DNA of 64,000 bases from Empedobacter sedimenti. GTDB taxonomy: Bacteria > Bacteroidota > Bacteroidia > Flavobacteriales > Weeksellaceae. The notes under the pieces were generated by a model. That model ran no database searches. It saw only the letters and a program-made list of their open reading frames with translations, and had not been told where the DNA came from. How positions within the stretch are numbered: the stretch's first letter is position 1; the number at the start of each line of letters is the position of its first letter. This document shows, piece after piece, positions 41,873 to 50,653 of this stretch. The translations under genes and the position numbers were made by a program. The stretch is taken from contig NZ_JASCQG010000009.1 of NCBI RefSeq assembly GCF_030005555.1, positions 97,971 through 161,970 on the forward strand, written 5' to 3'.

Positions 41873-43011
41873 GCTTCTAATCTTTTCTTTACTTCAATCA
41901 ACTTCTCGACAGGTGCGCAAAGTGAGAATCTTATAAATCCTTCGCCATTGCTTCCGAAAATACTTCCTGGCGTGATAAATACTTTTTTGTTGTACAGAAT
42001 TTCATCAATAAATTCTTTATCATCTTTTCCTTCCGGAAGTTTCGCCCAAATAAACATTCCTGCGGCATTGGGATTGTATTTTACATTTAAGAGATCAGCG
42101 ATTTCCCAAATGATTTTTCGTCTTTCTGCGTAAACTTTTGTCAACTCATCATACCAAGAATCATCAACCAAAAGTGCTTTTGTAGCAGCTTTTTGTATTG
42201 CAAAATTCATTCCCGAATCCATATTTGATTTCACTTTTAGAATAGAATTGATAAAACTTTCTTTCCCAATTACCATTCCTACTCGCCAACCTGCAATGTT
42301 AAAGGTTTTGCTTAATGAATTAAGTTCTATACAAATATCTTTTGCACCTTCAATTGTTAGAATACTTGTCGGTTCATCGTTTAAGATAAAACTGTACGGA
42401 TTATCATTCACAATTAAGATTTGATGACGAGTTGCAAACTCTACTAATTTTCTAAGAACGTCTTTCGGAGCTTTGGCTCCTGTTGGCATATGTGGATAAT
42501 TAAGCCACATAATTTTAGGTTTTTGCTCGGCTAATTTTTCTAATTGATCAAAATCTGGAAGCCAATCATTTTCATTTTTCAAATCATAAAATAACGATTC
42601 TGCTTGAACTAATTCTGTAACCGAAGAATAGGTTGGATAACCAGGATTCGGAATTAAAACTTTGTCGCCTTCATTCAAAAAAGCCATCGAAATGTGCATA
42701 ATTCCTTCTTTAGAACCCATTAAAGGTAAAATTTCTGTTGAAGGATTGGCGTCTACATCAAACTTGTTTTTGTAAAAAGTTGCCATTGCTTCACGCATTT
42801 CTGGAATTCCACGATAACTCTGATAACCATTGATACCGCTTTGTGAACTTTTGATTAACTCCTCGATCACATCTGGATGAGGTTGTAAATCTGGACTTCC
42901 AATTCCTAATGAAATGATTGGAATGTCGGTTTTCATGTTCGCTATTTCTTGTAATTTTTTCGAGAAATAGTATTCCTGAACGCTTTGTAATCGTTGGGCT
43001 TCTGTTATCAT
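41869..43011 (-). CDS. Class I/II pyridoxal-phosphate aminotransferase (Phe/Tyr biosynthesis)
   Basis: 380 aa. Fold-type I PLP enzyme: LGIGSPDLQPHPDV, GSKEGIMH, NPGYPTYSSV, WLNYPHMPTGA, VNDNPYSFI and SLSKTFNIAGWRVG (PLP lysine in SKTFN). The C-terminal FIRFSLCAP is the substrate carboxylate-binding Arg. Between pheA and tyrA, with 4-base overlaps on both sides, it very likely transaminates phenylpyruvate and 4-hydroxyphenylpyruvate to Phe and Tyr. Related enzymes make LL-diaminopimelate, so specificity is inferred from context. Confidence 0.9.
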   Translation of the reverse strand: MITEAQRLQSVQEYYFSKKLQEIANMKTDIPIISLGIGSPDLQPHPDVIEELIKSSQSGINGYQSYRGIPEMREAMATFYKNKFDVDANPSTEILPLMGSKEGIMHISMAFLNEGDKVLIPNPGYPTYSSVTELVQAESLFYDLKNENDWLPDFDQLEKLAEQKPKIMWLNYPHMPTGAKAPKDVLRKLVEFATRHQILIVNDNPYSFILNDEPTSILTIEGAKDICIELNSLSKTFNIAGWRVGMVIGKESFINSILKVKSNMDSGMNFAIQKAATKALLVDDSWYDELTKVYAERRKIIWEIADLLNVKYNPNAAGMFIWAKLPEGKDDKEFIDEILYNKKVFITPGSIFGSNGEGFIRFSLCAPVEKLIEVKKRLEA

Positions 43012-43829
43012 TTTTTTCCCAGTTTATATTCTCCTAATATTTCTAAATCAGTTAATTTTCGTGCAATTTTCCCAAGCAATTCATAATATTGTTCTTTTTG
43101 CTCGAACGTAATATCAATGTGGAAAGAGTATTCCCAAGGTTTTTCAATAATCGGAACAGATTGTATTTTGTCCATATTTATTCCACATTCCGCAATTTGG
43201 TTTAGCACGTCAACCAAAGCACCAGATTGATGTGGAACAGAAAAACGCATCGAAACTTTGTTGAAATTTTCGTAATCATTGTGCTCGCGTTGCAATACAA
43301 AAAAGCGAGTAAAATTATCTTGAAACGTCTGAATGCTTGATGCTAAAATGTCTAATCCATAAACTTCTGCCGCTTTTCTAGATGCAATTGCAGCAACATC
43401 ATTCAAATCTTGTTCTACAATATCTTTGGCTGTTAATGCGGTATCGATATCATTTACAACACGCCATGTAGGATGTTTTTCAAGGAACTTATCACATTGC
43501 AATAATGCCATTTGGTGCGAACGAACTTCTTTTACATCGTCTAAAGTTTGTCCTTTTTTGACCATCAATTGATGTTGAATTGATAAATAAATTTCTCCTA
43601 CAACTTTCAAATTATATTTCGTTAGCAAAGCATAGTTTGGTAAAATTGCTCCGGCAATTGTGTTTTCTATTGCCATAATTGCTGTATCAACTTTTCCTTT
43701 TGCAAGCGACTTTGCTAAAGTTTTGAATGTGTCACATTCTACAATTTCGATGTCATTTCCTAAATAATTATTGGCAGCTTCGTGATGATATGAACCAATG
43801 TAACCTTGTATTGCAACTCTATTTTTCAT
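43008..43829 (-). CDS. pheA: Prephenate dehydratase
   Basis: 273 aa from ATG 43829. The frame can be opened at a GTG 24 bases earlier, but that codon lies inside the attenuator hairpin, so the ATG is chosen. The PDT domain has RVAIQGYIGSYHHEAA, ESxx-like AIENTIAGAI and DNFTRFFVL (the TRF motif), then an ACT domain (about 190-273; RMKVSMRFSVPHQSGALVDVL-type region) for Phe feedback. It converts prephenate to phenylpyruvate. First gene of pheA-aminotransferase-tyrA-DAHPS/CM-rsgA. Transcription is probably attenuated by the leader directly upstream. Confidence 0.94.
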   Translation of the reverse strand: MKNRVAIQGYIGSYHHEAANNYLGNDIEIVECDTFKTLAKSLAKGKVDTAIMAIENTIAGAILPNYALLTKYNLKVVGEIYLSIQHQLMVKKGQTLDDVKEVRSHQMALLQCDKFLEKHPTWRVVNDIDTALTAKDIVEQDLNDVAAIASRKAAEVYGLDILASSIQTFQDNFTRFFVLQREHNDYENFNKVSMRFSVPHQSGALVDVLNQIAECGINMDKIQSVPIIEKPWEYSFHIDITFEQKEQYYELLGKIARKLTDLEILGEYKLGKK

Positions 43830-43839
43830 TTTTTTCCAC

Positions 43840-43868
43840 AAAAAAAGTCCCACAAATTGCGGGACTTT
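43840..43868 (-). terminator. Attenuator terminator of the pheA operon
   Basis: On the minus strand AAAGTCCC, a 9-base loop, GGGACTTT and seven T. The last T is 10 bases before the pheA ATG and 27 bases separate the leader-peptide stop from the hairpin. A terminator in this place, before the first gene of an operon and after a Phe/Tyr-rich leader ORF, is the arrangement of an amino acid attenuator. Confidence 0.8.
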
Positions 43869-43895
43869 ATATTATCTTATTATGAATGTTAACAA

Positions 43896-43982
43896 TCAAT
43901 TTTGACAACGCAGTCCCTGCTCTCCTGGATAATATCCAAAAAAGTAAAAAAAGAATGCGTTATAAATATTGAATGTTGCCAT
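43896..43982 (-). CDS. Phe/Tyr-rich leader peptide of the pheA operon (28 aa)
   Basis: ATG at 43982 to TGA at 43896. Of residues 4-18, six are Phe (4, 10, 11, 12, 14, 15) and four are Tyr (7, 13, 17, 18), the two end products of the operon. It starts about 15 bases after the predicted transcription start. Codons 8-9 (AACGCA, 43954-43959 region) can pair with TGCGTT in codons 24-26. GGGACT (complement of 43912-43917) can pair with AGTCCC of the terminator. Ribosome stalling on the Phe/Tyr run would thus free the antiterminator, while reaching the stop codon would mask it. Too short for usual gene finders. Role inferred from codon content and layout. Confidence 0.8.
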   Translation of the reverse strand: MATFNIYNAFFFYFFGYYPGEQGLRCQN

Positions 43983-44002
43983 TTTGTTTTCTAATTGATA
44001 TA

Positions 44003-44035
44003 CAAATCTAAAAAATAATTTTTCAGTTATCCAAA
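44003..44035 (-). promoter_or_regulatory. Promoter of the pheA leader and operon
   Basis: On the minus strand the -7 box TAGATTTG (rc of 44003-44010) and a TTTG at the -33 position (rc of 44032-44035) are 21 bases apart. The start of transcription would fall near 43997, about 15 bases before the leader ATG. Confidence 0.6.
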
Positions 44036-44071
44036 TCTTTTTTGCTAATTTTATCGAAAATTTTTCATCAA

Positions 44072-44767
44072 ATGGGAATAATCATTAAAGATTTAGTAAA
44101 AAAATACGGTGAACAGCTGGCTTTGGACAAAGTTTCGTTTTCGATAAATAATGGAGAAGTTGTTGGCTTACTTGGTCCAAATGGAGCAGGAAAATCGACT
44201 TTGATGAAAAGTATTACCAATGCAATAAATGCAGATTCTGGAGAAATTTCTGTGAATGATTTTAATGTTACATCGCAGCCAATTGAATCGAAAAAGTTGA
44301 TTGGGTTTTTGCAAGAAAATAATCCATTGTACATGGATATGTATGTAAAAGAGTATTTGGAATTTGTGACGAATCTGAGAAAAGTTTCAAAATCTAAAAT
44401 TGATGAAGTTATCGAGAGAGTAGGTTTAGGACCAGAAAAACATAAGAAAATTCATCAATTATCAAAGGGATATAAACAACGTGTTGGTTTGGCGCAAGCG
44501 ATTATTTCGAGTCCAGAAATTTTAATTTTGGATGAACCTACAAATGGTTTGGATCCAAATCAAATTATCGAGATTAGAGAGGTAATTAAAGAAATTGGAA
44601 AAGAGAAAACGGTGATTCTTTCAACACATATTATGCAAGAAGTGGAAGCGCTTTGTTCACGTGTAATTTTGTTGAATAAAGGAAAAATTGTGGCAGATCA
44701 ATCAATTGAAGAATTTAAAGGACAATATAAAAATTTGGAAGAAGCTTTTCATGTTTTAACGCAATAA
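44072..44767 (+). CDS. ABC transporter ATP-binding protein, GldA-like
   Basis: 231 aa from ATG 44072; an in-frame codon 30 bases upstream gives a poor N-terminus. Walker A LLGPNGAGKSTLMKS, Q-loop FLQENNPLYMDMYVKEYLEF, signature QLSKGYKQRVGLAQAI, Walker B EILILDEPTNGLDPNQI and STHIMQEVEALC. The NPLY.DMYV.EYL block is characteristic of GldA, the ATPase of the flavobacterial gliding ABC transporter (GldAFG). The gldF and gldG partners are not adjacent, so a gliding role is only suggested. Confidence 0.82.
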   Translation: MGIIIKDLVKKYGEQLALDKVSFSINNGEVVGLLGPNGAGKSTLMKSITNAINADSGEISVNDFNVTSQPIESKKLIGFLQENNPLYMDMYVKEYLEFVTNLRKVSKSKIDEVIERVGLGPEKHKKIHQLSKGYKQRVGLAQAIISSPEILILDEPTNGLDPNQIIEIREVIKEIGKEKTVILSTHIMQEVEALCSRVILLNKGKIVADQSIEEFKGQYKNLEEAFHVLTQ

Positions 44768-44796
44768 AAAAATCCGCTCATCGAGCGGATTTTTTT
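44766..44796. terminator. Bidirectional terminator (ATCCGCTC stem) between the GldA-like gene and the thioredoxin-like gene
   Basis: 14-bp perfect stem: seven A, TCCGCTC, loop ATC, GAGCGGA, seven T. Third member of the ATCCGCT terminator set. Confidence 0.9.
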
Positions 44797-44801
44797 GTAA
44801 A

Positions 44802-45314
44802 TTATTTCTTTTTCAAGATAAAAACTTCTTTGATTTTTTCTGGATCAACTTTATCGTTTTTCGTTGTCTTTTCTAGTTTTGTAATCAAATGATTTACTTC
44901 TTCTTCAGATGCTGGACCTCCAAGATTTTCTCCATTTACGCGAGAATCTTCTAGAACTTTTCCGTTAGAATCTAAAATTACCCAAAAAGGTAAACCTTGA
45001 TCTTTTCCACCTAATTTTTCGTTAATTTCTGCTCCACCAGGCGTTTCTAAATTTTTCTTTTCAGCACGTTCTTGTACGGTGATAAAAGTTTTGACATAAT
45101 TCGCATCAAAATATGGTTTTACAGCTGGATCGTCCATGTTTTTTTCCATCTTTTTACACCATCCACACCAAGAAGCATGGAAAATTAAAAAGACATTTTT
45201 GTTTTCAACTTTCGCTTGATTTTGAGCTTTTGTTAATATTTCTGTTGCTGTTTGCGCGTTTACGATTCCTGCGAAAGCAATCATAAAACTTACGATTAAG
45301 GCTTTTAATTTCAT
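44802..45314 (-). CDS. Periplasmic thioredoxin-like protein
   Basis: 170 aa with a signal peptide (about 1-21, GIVNAQ). Thioredoxin fold with the redox motif HASWCGWCKKMEKNM (CGWC near 50-53) and the cis-Pro segment GLPFWVILDSNGK. The spacing and the KKMEKN tail after CxxC resemble the DsbD-gamma/thioredoxin_7 type reductases. It probably reduces or exchanges disulfides outside the cytoplasm. Monocistronic; convergent with the GldA-like gene. Confidence 0.88.
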   Translation of the reverse strand: MKLKALIVSFMIAFAGIVNAQTATEILTKAQNQAKVENKNVFLIFHASWCGWCKKMEKNMDDPAVKPYFDANYVKTFITVQERAEKKNLETPGGAEINEKLGGKDQGLPFWVILDSNGKVLEDSRVNGENLGGPASEEEVNHLITKLEKTTKNDKVDPEKIKEVFILKKK

Positions 45315-45376
45315 TGTAATAAGTATTTAAGTAAATGTAAATAAATAATTGTATTTTCAATAAAAAATTAACACTT

Positions 45377-45778
45377 ATGAAACATTTTTTAGGATTTATC
45401 TTTTTGCTATTGCTGACAAGTTGTGCTTCGAATAAGATGAAAACGATTGAAGGAAAATGGCAACAAGAATTCTTAGATTACAAATCTAAAGTTGTGGATG
45501 TTCATTTAGCAAAAAGTGATGCGATTATGGACGTTTCGAGAATTAAATCAAAAATAAAAATAGAATTTGATTTTCAAGATGGTTACGAAAAAGATCAAAC
45601 AGATTCTGTTGTATTTAATTATCCGCAACTTAAGTTTAGAAAAATAAATCTTGAAAAAACATTTAATCGATACGACCTTAATTATGATGTAGTGTGTGAC
45701 TGTTTTTTTGGTGAAATGAAATCACATTCAGGAAATGTATTAAACATAAAATTAAACAGGGTTTCTTCGGTTAAATAA
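45377..45778 (+). CDS. Small lipoprotein of unknown function
   Basis: 133 aa. A lipoprotein signal with lipobox LLLTSC (Cys16). The mature part is Lys/Asp-rich with alternating beta-like strands (KIKIEFDFQDGYEKDQTDSV, DLNYDVVCDCFFGEM). Two further Cys in VCDC. No family recognised. It lies between the divergent thioredoxin gene and ychF, apparently monocistronic. Confidence 0.7.
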   Translation: MKHFLGFIFLLLLTSCASNKMKTIEGKWQQEFLDYKSKVVDVHLAKSDAIMDVSRIKSKIKIEFDFQDGYEKDQTDSVVFNYPQLKFRKINLEKTFNRYDLNYDVVCDCFFGEMKSHSGNVLNIKLNRVSSVK

Positions 45779-45794
45779 ATTTAATGGAAATCAT

Positions 45795-45802
45795 TATCTT
45801 TG
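45795..45802 (+). promoter_or_regulatory. -7 box of ychF
   Basis: TATCTTTG matches TAnnTTTG exactly. The start of transcription would be near 45808, giving a leader of about 50 bases that begins with the hairpin at 45811-45831. Confidence 0.6.
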
Positions 45803-45810
45803 CACAAAAT

Positions 45811-45831
45811 TATTAGAACATCGTTCTAATA
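45811..45831 (+). promoter_or_regulatory. Perfect hairpin at the 5' end of the ychF leader
   Basis: TATTAGAAC-ATC-GTTCTAATA: 9-bp arms, 3-base loop, no T tract after it. It could be a 5' stabilising stem-loop or a palindromic operator over the transcription start. Confidence 0.45.
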
Positions 45832-45860
45832 TTCAATCATTAAAAAAAGAAACAACATAT

Positions 45861-46952
45861 ATGAAATGTGGAATTGTTGGATTGCCTAATGTTGGTAAAT
45901 CTACTTTATTTAACTGTTTGTCGAATGCAAAAGCGCAATCGGCGAATTATCCTTTCTGTACAATAGAGCCTAATGTAGGAACTGTTTCTGTACCAGATAT
46001 TCGATTAAACCAATTAGAGGAAATTGTAAATCCAGAGCGCGTTGTGCCTGCGGTTGTAGAAATTGTAGATATTGCTGGTTTGGTAAAAGGAGCAAGTAAG
46101 GGAGAAGGTTTAGGGAATCAGTTTTTAGGAAATATCCGCGAGTGTAATGCAATTATTCACGTTTTACGTTGTTTCGAAAACGAAAATATTACGCACGTAG
46201 ATGGTTCTATTAATCCAATTCGTGATAAAGAAACAATTGATATCGAGTTGCAATTGAAAGATTTAGATACAGTTGTGAAACGTATTGATAAATCTAAAAA
46301 GGCAGCTAAAGCTGGTAATAAAGACGAACAAAAAGTAGTAGAAGTTTTAATGGCAGTTATAGCTCATTTAGAAGAGTTGAAAAATGTTCGTGAAATGGAT
46401 TTAGACGAAAAAGAGCAAGAAATTGTAGATTCGTTACAATTGATTACTTCTAAACCAGTTTTATACTTATGTAATGTAGATGAGTCTGCTGCAAAAGACG
46501 GAAACGAATGGGTAGAGAAAGTAAAAGAAGCTGTTAAAAATGAGCATGCTGAAGTGTTAATTTTAGCTGCACAAATTGAGGCGGATATCAATGAATTAGA
46601 AACGTTTGACGAGCGCCAAATTTTCTTAGAAGAATTAGGTTTAGAAGAGCCTGGTGTTAATCGTTTGATTCGTTCGGCTTATACATTGTTAGATTTAGAA
46701 ACTTATTTCACAGCAGGTGTAAAAGAAGTTCGCGCTTGGACAATCAAAAAAGGTTCTACTGGACCACAAGCGGCAGGAGTTATTCACACCGATTTCGAGA
46801 AAGGATTTATTCGTGCAGAGGTTATTAAATTTGAAGATTTTATTACTTACGGATCAGAATCTAAATGTCGTGAAGCAGGAAAATTGAACGTAGAAGGAAA
46901 AGCATACATCGTACAAGATGGTGATATTATGCATTTCTTATTTAATGTTTAA
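45861..46952 (+). CDS. ychF: Redox-regulated ATPase YchF
   Basis: 363 aa, Obg-family protein. G1 GIVGLPNVGKSTLFN (4-18), G3 DIAGLVKGASKGEGLGNQFL, and the G4 position reads CNVDE instead of NKxD, which is why YchF prefers ATP. The coiled coil is in the middle (about 130-200), and the C-terminal TGS domain (about 280-363; FTAGVKEVRAWTIKKGSTGPQ) is intact. It binds ribosomes and affects stress and translation. Monocistronic. Confidence 0.96.
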   Translation: MKCGIVGLPNVGKSTLFNCLSNAKAQSANYPFCTIEPNVGTVSVPDIRLNQLEEIVNPERVVPAVVEIVDIAGLVKGASKGEGLGNQFLGNIRECNAIIHVLRCFENENITHVDGSINPIRDKETIDIELQLKDLDTVVKRIDKSKKAAKAGNKDEQKVVEVLMAVIAHLEELKNVREMDLDEKEQEIVDSLQLITSKPVLYLCNVDESAAKDGNEWVEKVKEAVKNEHAEVLILAAQIEADINELETFDERQIFLEELGLEEPGVNRLIRSAYTLLDLETYFTAGVKEVRAWTIKKGSTGPQAAGVIHTDFEKGFIRAEVIKFEDFITYGSESKCREAGKLNVEGKAYIVQDGDIMHFLFNV

Positions 46953-46974
46953 GATTTAAAAACATCTCTATATA

Positions 46975-47010
46975 AAAAGCTCAATCTTCGGATTGAGCTT
47001 TTGTTTTTTA
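46975..47010. terminator. Bidirectional terminator between ychF and the methionine aminotransferase gene
   Basis: 12-bp perfect stem AAAAGCTCAATC / GATTGAGCTTTT closed by a stable TTCG tetraloop, then a T-rich run. Confidence 0.9.
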
Positions 47011-48147
47011 TAAATTTTTCAAATTTTCTAAAGCCATTAAAAGTGTTTCATCCTTTTTAGCAAAACAAAATCGGATGACTTTGTTATCTGTTTTATCATG
47101 GTAAAATGCCGAAATTGGAATTGTGGCAACTTTATTTTTGATGGTTAACTGTTTTGCAAATTCATCATCAGATAAATCACTTACTTTAGCATAATTTGCA
47201 CTTACAAAATAAGTTCCTTCGCAAGGCAAAACTTCAAAATTTGTTGAAGTTAAACCTTCAACAAATAAATCTCTTTTTTGTTGAAAAAAATCATTCAAAT
47301 ACAAGTAATGATCAGGGTTTTCTAAGTAATCTGCAATTGCATATTGTGATGGCGTATGCGTAGAAAATGTATTAAATTGATGACATTTTCTAAACTCTTT
47401 CATCAATTCTTTTTCGGCTAAAATGTAACCGATTTTCCAACCTGTAATGTGAAATAATTTTCCAAAAGAACCAACAATAAACACTTTGTCTTTAACCGAT
47501 TTTAATTTCGCAAAACTTTGGTGCAATTTTCCATCAAATGTAATATGCTCATAAACTTCATCTGCTAATAAATAACAATCGGTATTTTTTAAGATTTGTT
47601 CAAATTGTTTCAAATCATTTTCAGATAAAATTTTTCCTGTTGGATTGTTCGGATTATTAACGATAATTAGTTTTGTTTTATCATTGATTTTTTGCTTCAA
47701 TTCTTCAAAATCGATTGAATATTCAGGATATTTTAATTGAATTGGAACAATTTTTCCTCCAAATAATTCGACAGTTGGTTGATATAAATCGTAAGCAGGT
47801 TCAAAAATAATCACTTCATCATTTGGATGAATTAATGTAGAAATAACATTAAAAATTGCTTGACTTGCACCACTTGTAATGTTAATTTCATTCTGAAAAT
47901 CGTAATCAGATTGATAAAGTTTAGAATATTTTTCTGAAAGTAATATGCGCAATTTTTCGACGCCAGTCATTGGCGCGTATTGATTGTAATTTTGTATTGA
48001 ATAATAATTTAAACGGCTAATTAATTCAGAATCTGCGTTAAAGTCAGGGAAACCTTGCGCCAAATTAATCGCTTGATGTTCATTTGCTAATTGGCTCATG
48101 ACCGAAAAAATGGTTGTCGAAACATGGGGTAGTTTAGATTTTATCAT
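47008..48147 (-). CDS. Methionine aminotransferase (YbdL/KAT-like PLP enzyme)
   Basis: 379 aa. Fold-type I aminotransferase: INLAQGFPDFNADSELI, YAPMTGVEKLR, ITSGASQAIFNV, EPAYDLYQPTVE, VNNPNNPTGKIL, DEVYEHITFDG and VGSFGKLFHITGWKIGY (PLP lysine in GKLFH). The opening SKLPHVSTTIFSVMSQLANE matches the YbdL/methionine aminotransferase group, which acts in the last step of methionine salvage. Kynurenine or glutamine aminotransferase activity is an alternative. Monocistronic, divergent from parE. Confidence 0.88.
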   Translation of the reverse strand: MIKSKLPHVSTTIFSVMSQLANEHQAINLAQGFPDFNADSELISRLNYYSIQNYNQYAPMTGVEKLRILLSEKYSKLYQSDYDFQNEINITSGASQAIFNVISTLIHPNDEVIIFEPAYDLYQPTVELFGGKIVPIQLKYPEYSIDFEELKQKINDKTKLIIVNNPNNPTGKILSENDLKQFEQILKNTDCYLLADEVYEHITFDGKLHQSFAKLKSVKDKVFIVGSFGKLFHITGWKIGYILAEKELMKEFRKCHQFNTFSTHTPSQYAIADYLENPDHYLYLNDFFQQKRDLFVEGLTSTNFEVLPCEGTYFVSANYAKVSDLSDDEFAKQLTIKNKVATIPISAFYHDKTDNKVIRFCFAKKDETLLMALENLKNL

Positions 48148-48217
48148 ATTGGTAAATTAGGTCGTTTTTGCTCAAAATCAAAACAATAAACCTTAATATT
48201 TTTAGGAATTTTTTTCT

Positions 48218-48225
48218 TATTTTTG
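48218..48225 (+). promoter_or_regulatory. -7 box of the parE operon
   Basis: TATTTTTG fits TAnnTTTG, 29 bases before the parE ATG. The 107-bp gap is shared with the divergent methionine aminotransferase gene. Confidence 0.5.
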
Positions 48226-48254
48226 TAAAACTCGTTTAACACTCAACAACTCAA

Positions 48255-50105
48255 ATGTCAGAATTAGATCAACAAGTAAATTATACGGAAGACAATATCA
48301 AAACCCTTGATTGGCGCGAACATATTCGTATGCGACCTGGGATGTATATTGGGAAGCTGGGAGATGGTTCGTCTCAAGATGATGGAATTTATATTTTGTT
48401 GAAGGAGATTGTAGATAACTGTATCGATGAATTTGTGATGGGTGCAGGGAAAACAATCGAGATTAATCTGCGCGAAGATGAGGTGACAGTTCGTGATTAT
48501 GGTCGTGGAATTCCGCTTGGAAAAATGGTTGATGCCGTTTCTAAGATGAATACAGGTGGTAAATACGATTCGCAAGCCTTTAAAAAATCGGTTGGTTTGA
48601 ATGGGGTTGGTACAAAAGCGGTAAATGCGTTGTCAACATCGTTTCGAGTGCAATCTATTCGTGATGGTAGAACGCGTGTAGCGGAGTTTGAACAAGGAAT
48701 TTTGACGGTTCAAGAGGATGAAAAAGAAACATCTTTGCGAAAAGGAACTAAAATTACATTTGTTCCAGATAAATCAATTTTCTTGAATTTTAAATTCAGA
48801 AAAGAATATGTAGACAAAATGTTGAAAAACTATGTTTACTTAAATCCAGGATTGAAAATTATTTTCAATGGAGAAGAGTTCTTTTCGAAAGATGGTTTGA
48901 AAGATTTATTGAAAGATAATATCGAGGAAGAAACGATTTATGATATCATCCATTTGAAAGGAGAAGATATTGAATTGGCGATGACGCACAGTTCAAAATC
49001 TTATTCAGAAACCTATTATTCTTTCGTAAATGGACAAAATACAACGCAAGGAGGAACGCATTTAACAGCTTTTAAAGAAGCGGTTGTAAAAACTGTTCGC
49101 GAATTTTATAATAAAAATTACGATCCTGCGGATATAAGAAAATCGATTATTGGAGCAATTTCGATAAAAGTTATTGAACCAGTTTTTGAATCACAAACCA
49201 AAACTAAACTTGGTTCTAACGAGATTGGACCAGGAATGACAACGGTTCGTACGTTTGTAAATGATTTTATTAAAACAAATCTTGACAATTTTTTACATAA
49301 AAATACAGAAGTTGCGCAAGCATTGGAACGTAAAATAAAACAATCGGAAACGGAGCGAAAAGAACTTTCTGGAATTCGAAAATTAGCGCGTGATCGTGCT
49401 AAAAAAGTGAGTTTACATAACAAGAAATTGCGCGATTGCCGTCAACATTATAACGATCCGAAAGCTGAATTACGTTTAGATTCTACGATTTTTATTACCG
49501 AGGGAGATTCGGCAAGTGGATCGATTACCAAAAGTAGAAGTGTAGAAACGCAAGCAGTATTTAGTTTGAGAGGAAAACCATTGAATTCGTACGGATTGAC
49601 GAAGAAAATTGTTTATGAAAATGAAGAATTTAATCTTTTGCAAGCTGCACTAAATATCGAAGAAGGATTAGAAGATTTACGTTACAACAACGTTGTAATT
49701 GCAACTGATGCCGACGTAGATGGAATGCATATCCGTTTATTGATTATTACATTTTTCTTACAATTTTTTCCAGAACTGATCAAAGAAGGTCATTTGTATA
49801 TTTTGCAAACACCACTTTTCCGCGTGAGAAATAAGAAAGAAACACGTTATTGTTATTCTGAACCAGAACGTATAAAAGCGTTGGAAGAAGTGAAAAATCC
49901 AGAGATTACACGATTCAAAGGATTAGGAGAAATTTCGCCAGACGAGTTCAAGCATTTTATAGGAAAAGATATTCGTTTGGAGCCTGTAATGATAGGGAAA
50001 GATCAAACCATAGAAAGTCTTCTAGAGTTTTACATGGGAAAAAATACACCAACAAGACAAGAATTTATTATAAATAATTTAGCAATTGAATCGATAAAAA
50101 ATTAA
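48255..50105 (+). CDS. parE: DNA topoisomerase IV subunit B
   Basis: 616 aa. GHKL ATPase motifs [10 protein letters not shown] (catalytic Glu and Asn), DYGRGIP and [14 protein letters not shown]. The transducer domain follows, then a TOPRIM domain with [17 protein letters not shown] and [12 protein letters not shown]. The short length and the gene order with parC point to topoisomerase IV rather than gyrase. It gives ATP-driven strand passage for decatenation of chromosomes. A small membrane-protein gene separates it from parC. Confidence 0.95.
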   Translation: MSELDQQVNYTEDNIKTLDWREHIRMRPGMYIGKLGDGSSQDDGIYILLKEIVDNCIDEFVMGAGKTIEINLREDEVTVRDYGRGIPLGKMVDAVSKMNTGGKYDSQAFKKSVGLNGVGTKAVNALSTSFRVQSIRDGRTRVAEFEQGILTVQEDEKETSLRKGTKITFVPDKSIFLNFKFRKEYVDKMLKNYVYLNPGLKIIFNGEEFFSKDGLKDLLKDNIEEETIYDIIHLKGEDIELAMTHSSKSYSETYYSFVNGQNTTQGGTHLTAFKEAVVKTVREFYNKNYDPADIRKSIIGAISIKVIEPVFESQTKTKLGSNEIGPGMTTVRTFVNDFIKTNLDNFLHKNTEVAQALERKIKQSETERKELSGIRKLARDRAKKVSLHNKKLRDCRQHYNDPKAELRLDSTIFITEGDSASGSITKSRSVETQAVFSLRGKPLNSYGLTKKIVYENEEFNLLQAALNIEEGLEDLRYNNVVIATDADVDGMHIRLLIITFFLQFFPELIKEGHLYILQTPLFRVRNKKETRYCYSEPERIKALEEVKNPEITRFKGLGEISPDEFKHFIGKDIRLEPVMIGKDQTIESLLEFYMGKNTPTRQEFIINNLAIESIKN

Positions 50106-50145
50106 TAAACTAAACCTAACCTAACCCAAAAACCAAAATTAATGT

Positions 50146-50652
50146 ATGAAGAAAAATAATAAAAAAGTTATTCAGTTGTTCAAACTACTGAATATCGCTA
50201 TCGTTATTTTAATCATCCTAAACTTGATTATGTATACTGGAGTTTTACCTTACAAGTATCACATAATTCCACCTTATGTTGTGACCGTATTTATAGCATG
50301 GCTGATTTTCGTGAGCTATAAAAGTGGAAATCAATTTTTTTCGATGGACACAAAAGGAGAAACCATAACTTTTGAAACCAAGAATGTTGGATTTTTATCT
50401 TTCTTAGATTCAAAAGCAAATAAAATCGATTTACCGAAATATAAATTGATCAAATACGATTTTCAGAAAGGACTTCTTTCTAAGCGTATTACTTTTTATA
50501 TTAATAGTAAAAAGAATCCTACCAATTTAACAAAAGTGAAATTTCGTTTAGCATTCATTTCTAACCGAAATATTAATATTATTTTGACCGAGTTAGACAA
50601 AATAGTAGAGTCTAATTATGCGGTAAAAGACAATGTAGAAGTAGCTATATAA
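50146..50652 (+). CDS. Small membrane protein between parE and parC
   Basis: 168 aa, not recognised. Two hydrophobic helices near the N-terminus (about 12-33, IAIVILIILNLIMYTGV, and 41-60, IIPPYVVTVFIAWLIFV), then a soluble beta-rich part of about 105 residues. The pattern resembles small PH-like membrane-anchored proteins, but this is only an impression. It lies 40 bp after parE and 1 bp before parC, so it is co-transcribed with topoisomerase IV. Confidence 0.7.
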   Translation: MKKNNKKVIQLFKLLNIAIVILIILNLIMYTGVLPYKYHIIPPYVVTVFIAWLIFVSYKSGNQFFSMDTKGETITFETKNVGFLSFLDSKANKIDLPKYKLIKYDFQKGLLSKRITFYINSKKNPTNLTKVKFRLAFISNRNINIILTELDKIVESNYAVKDNVEVAI

Positions 50653-50653
50653 C

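Noticed and set aside
43830..43853. Upstream GTG start for pheA
   Set aside because: The codon is inside the attenuator hairpin and its T tract encodes an artificial N-terminus; the ATG at 43829 starts the conserved protein.
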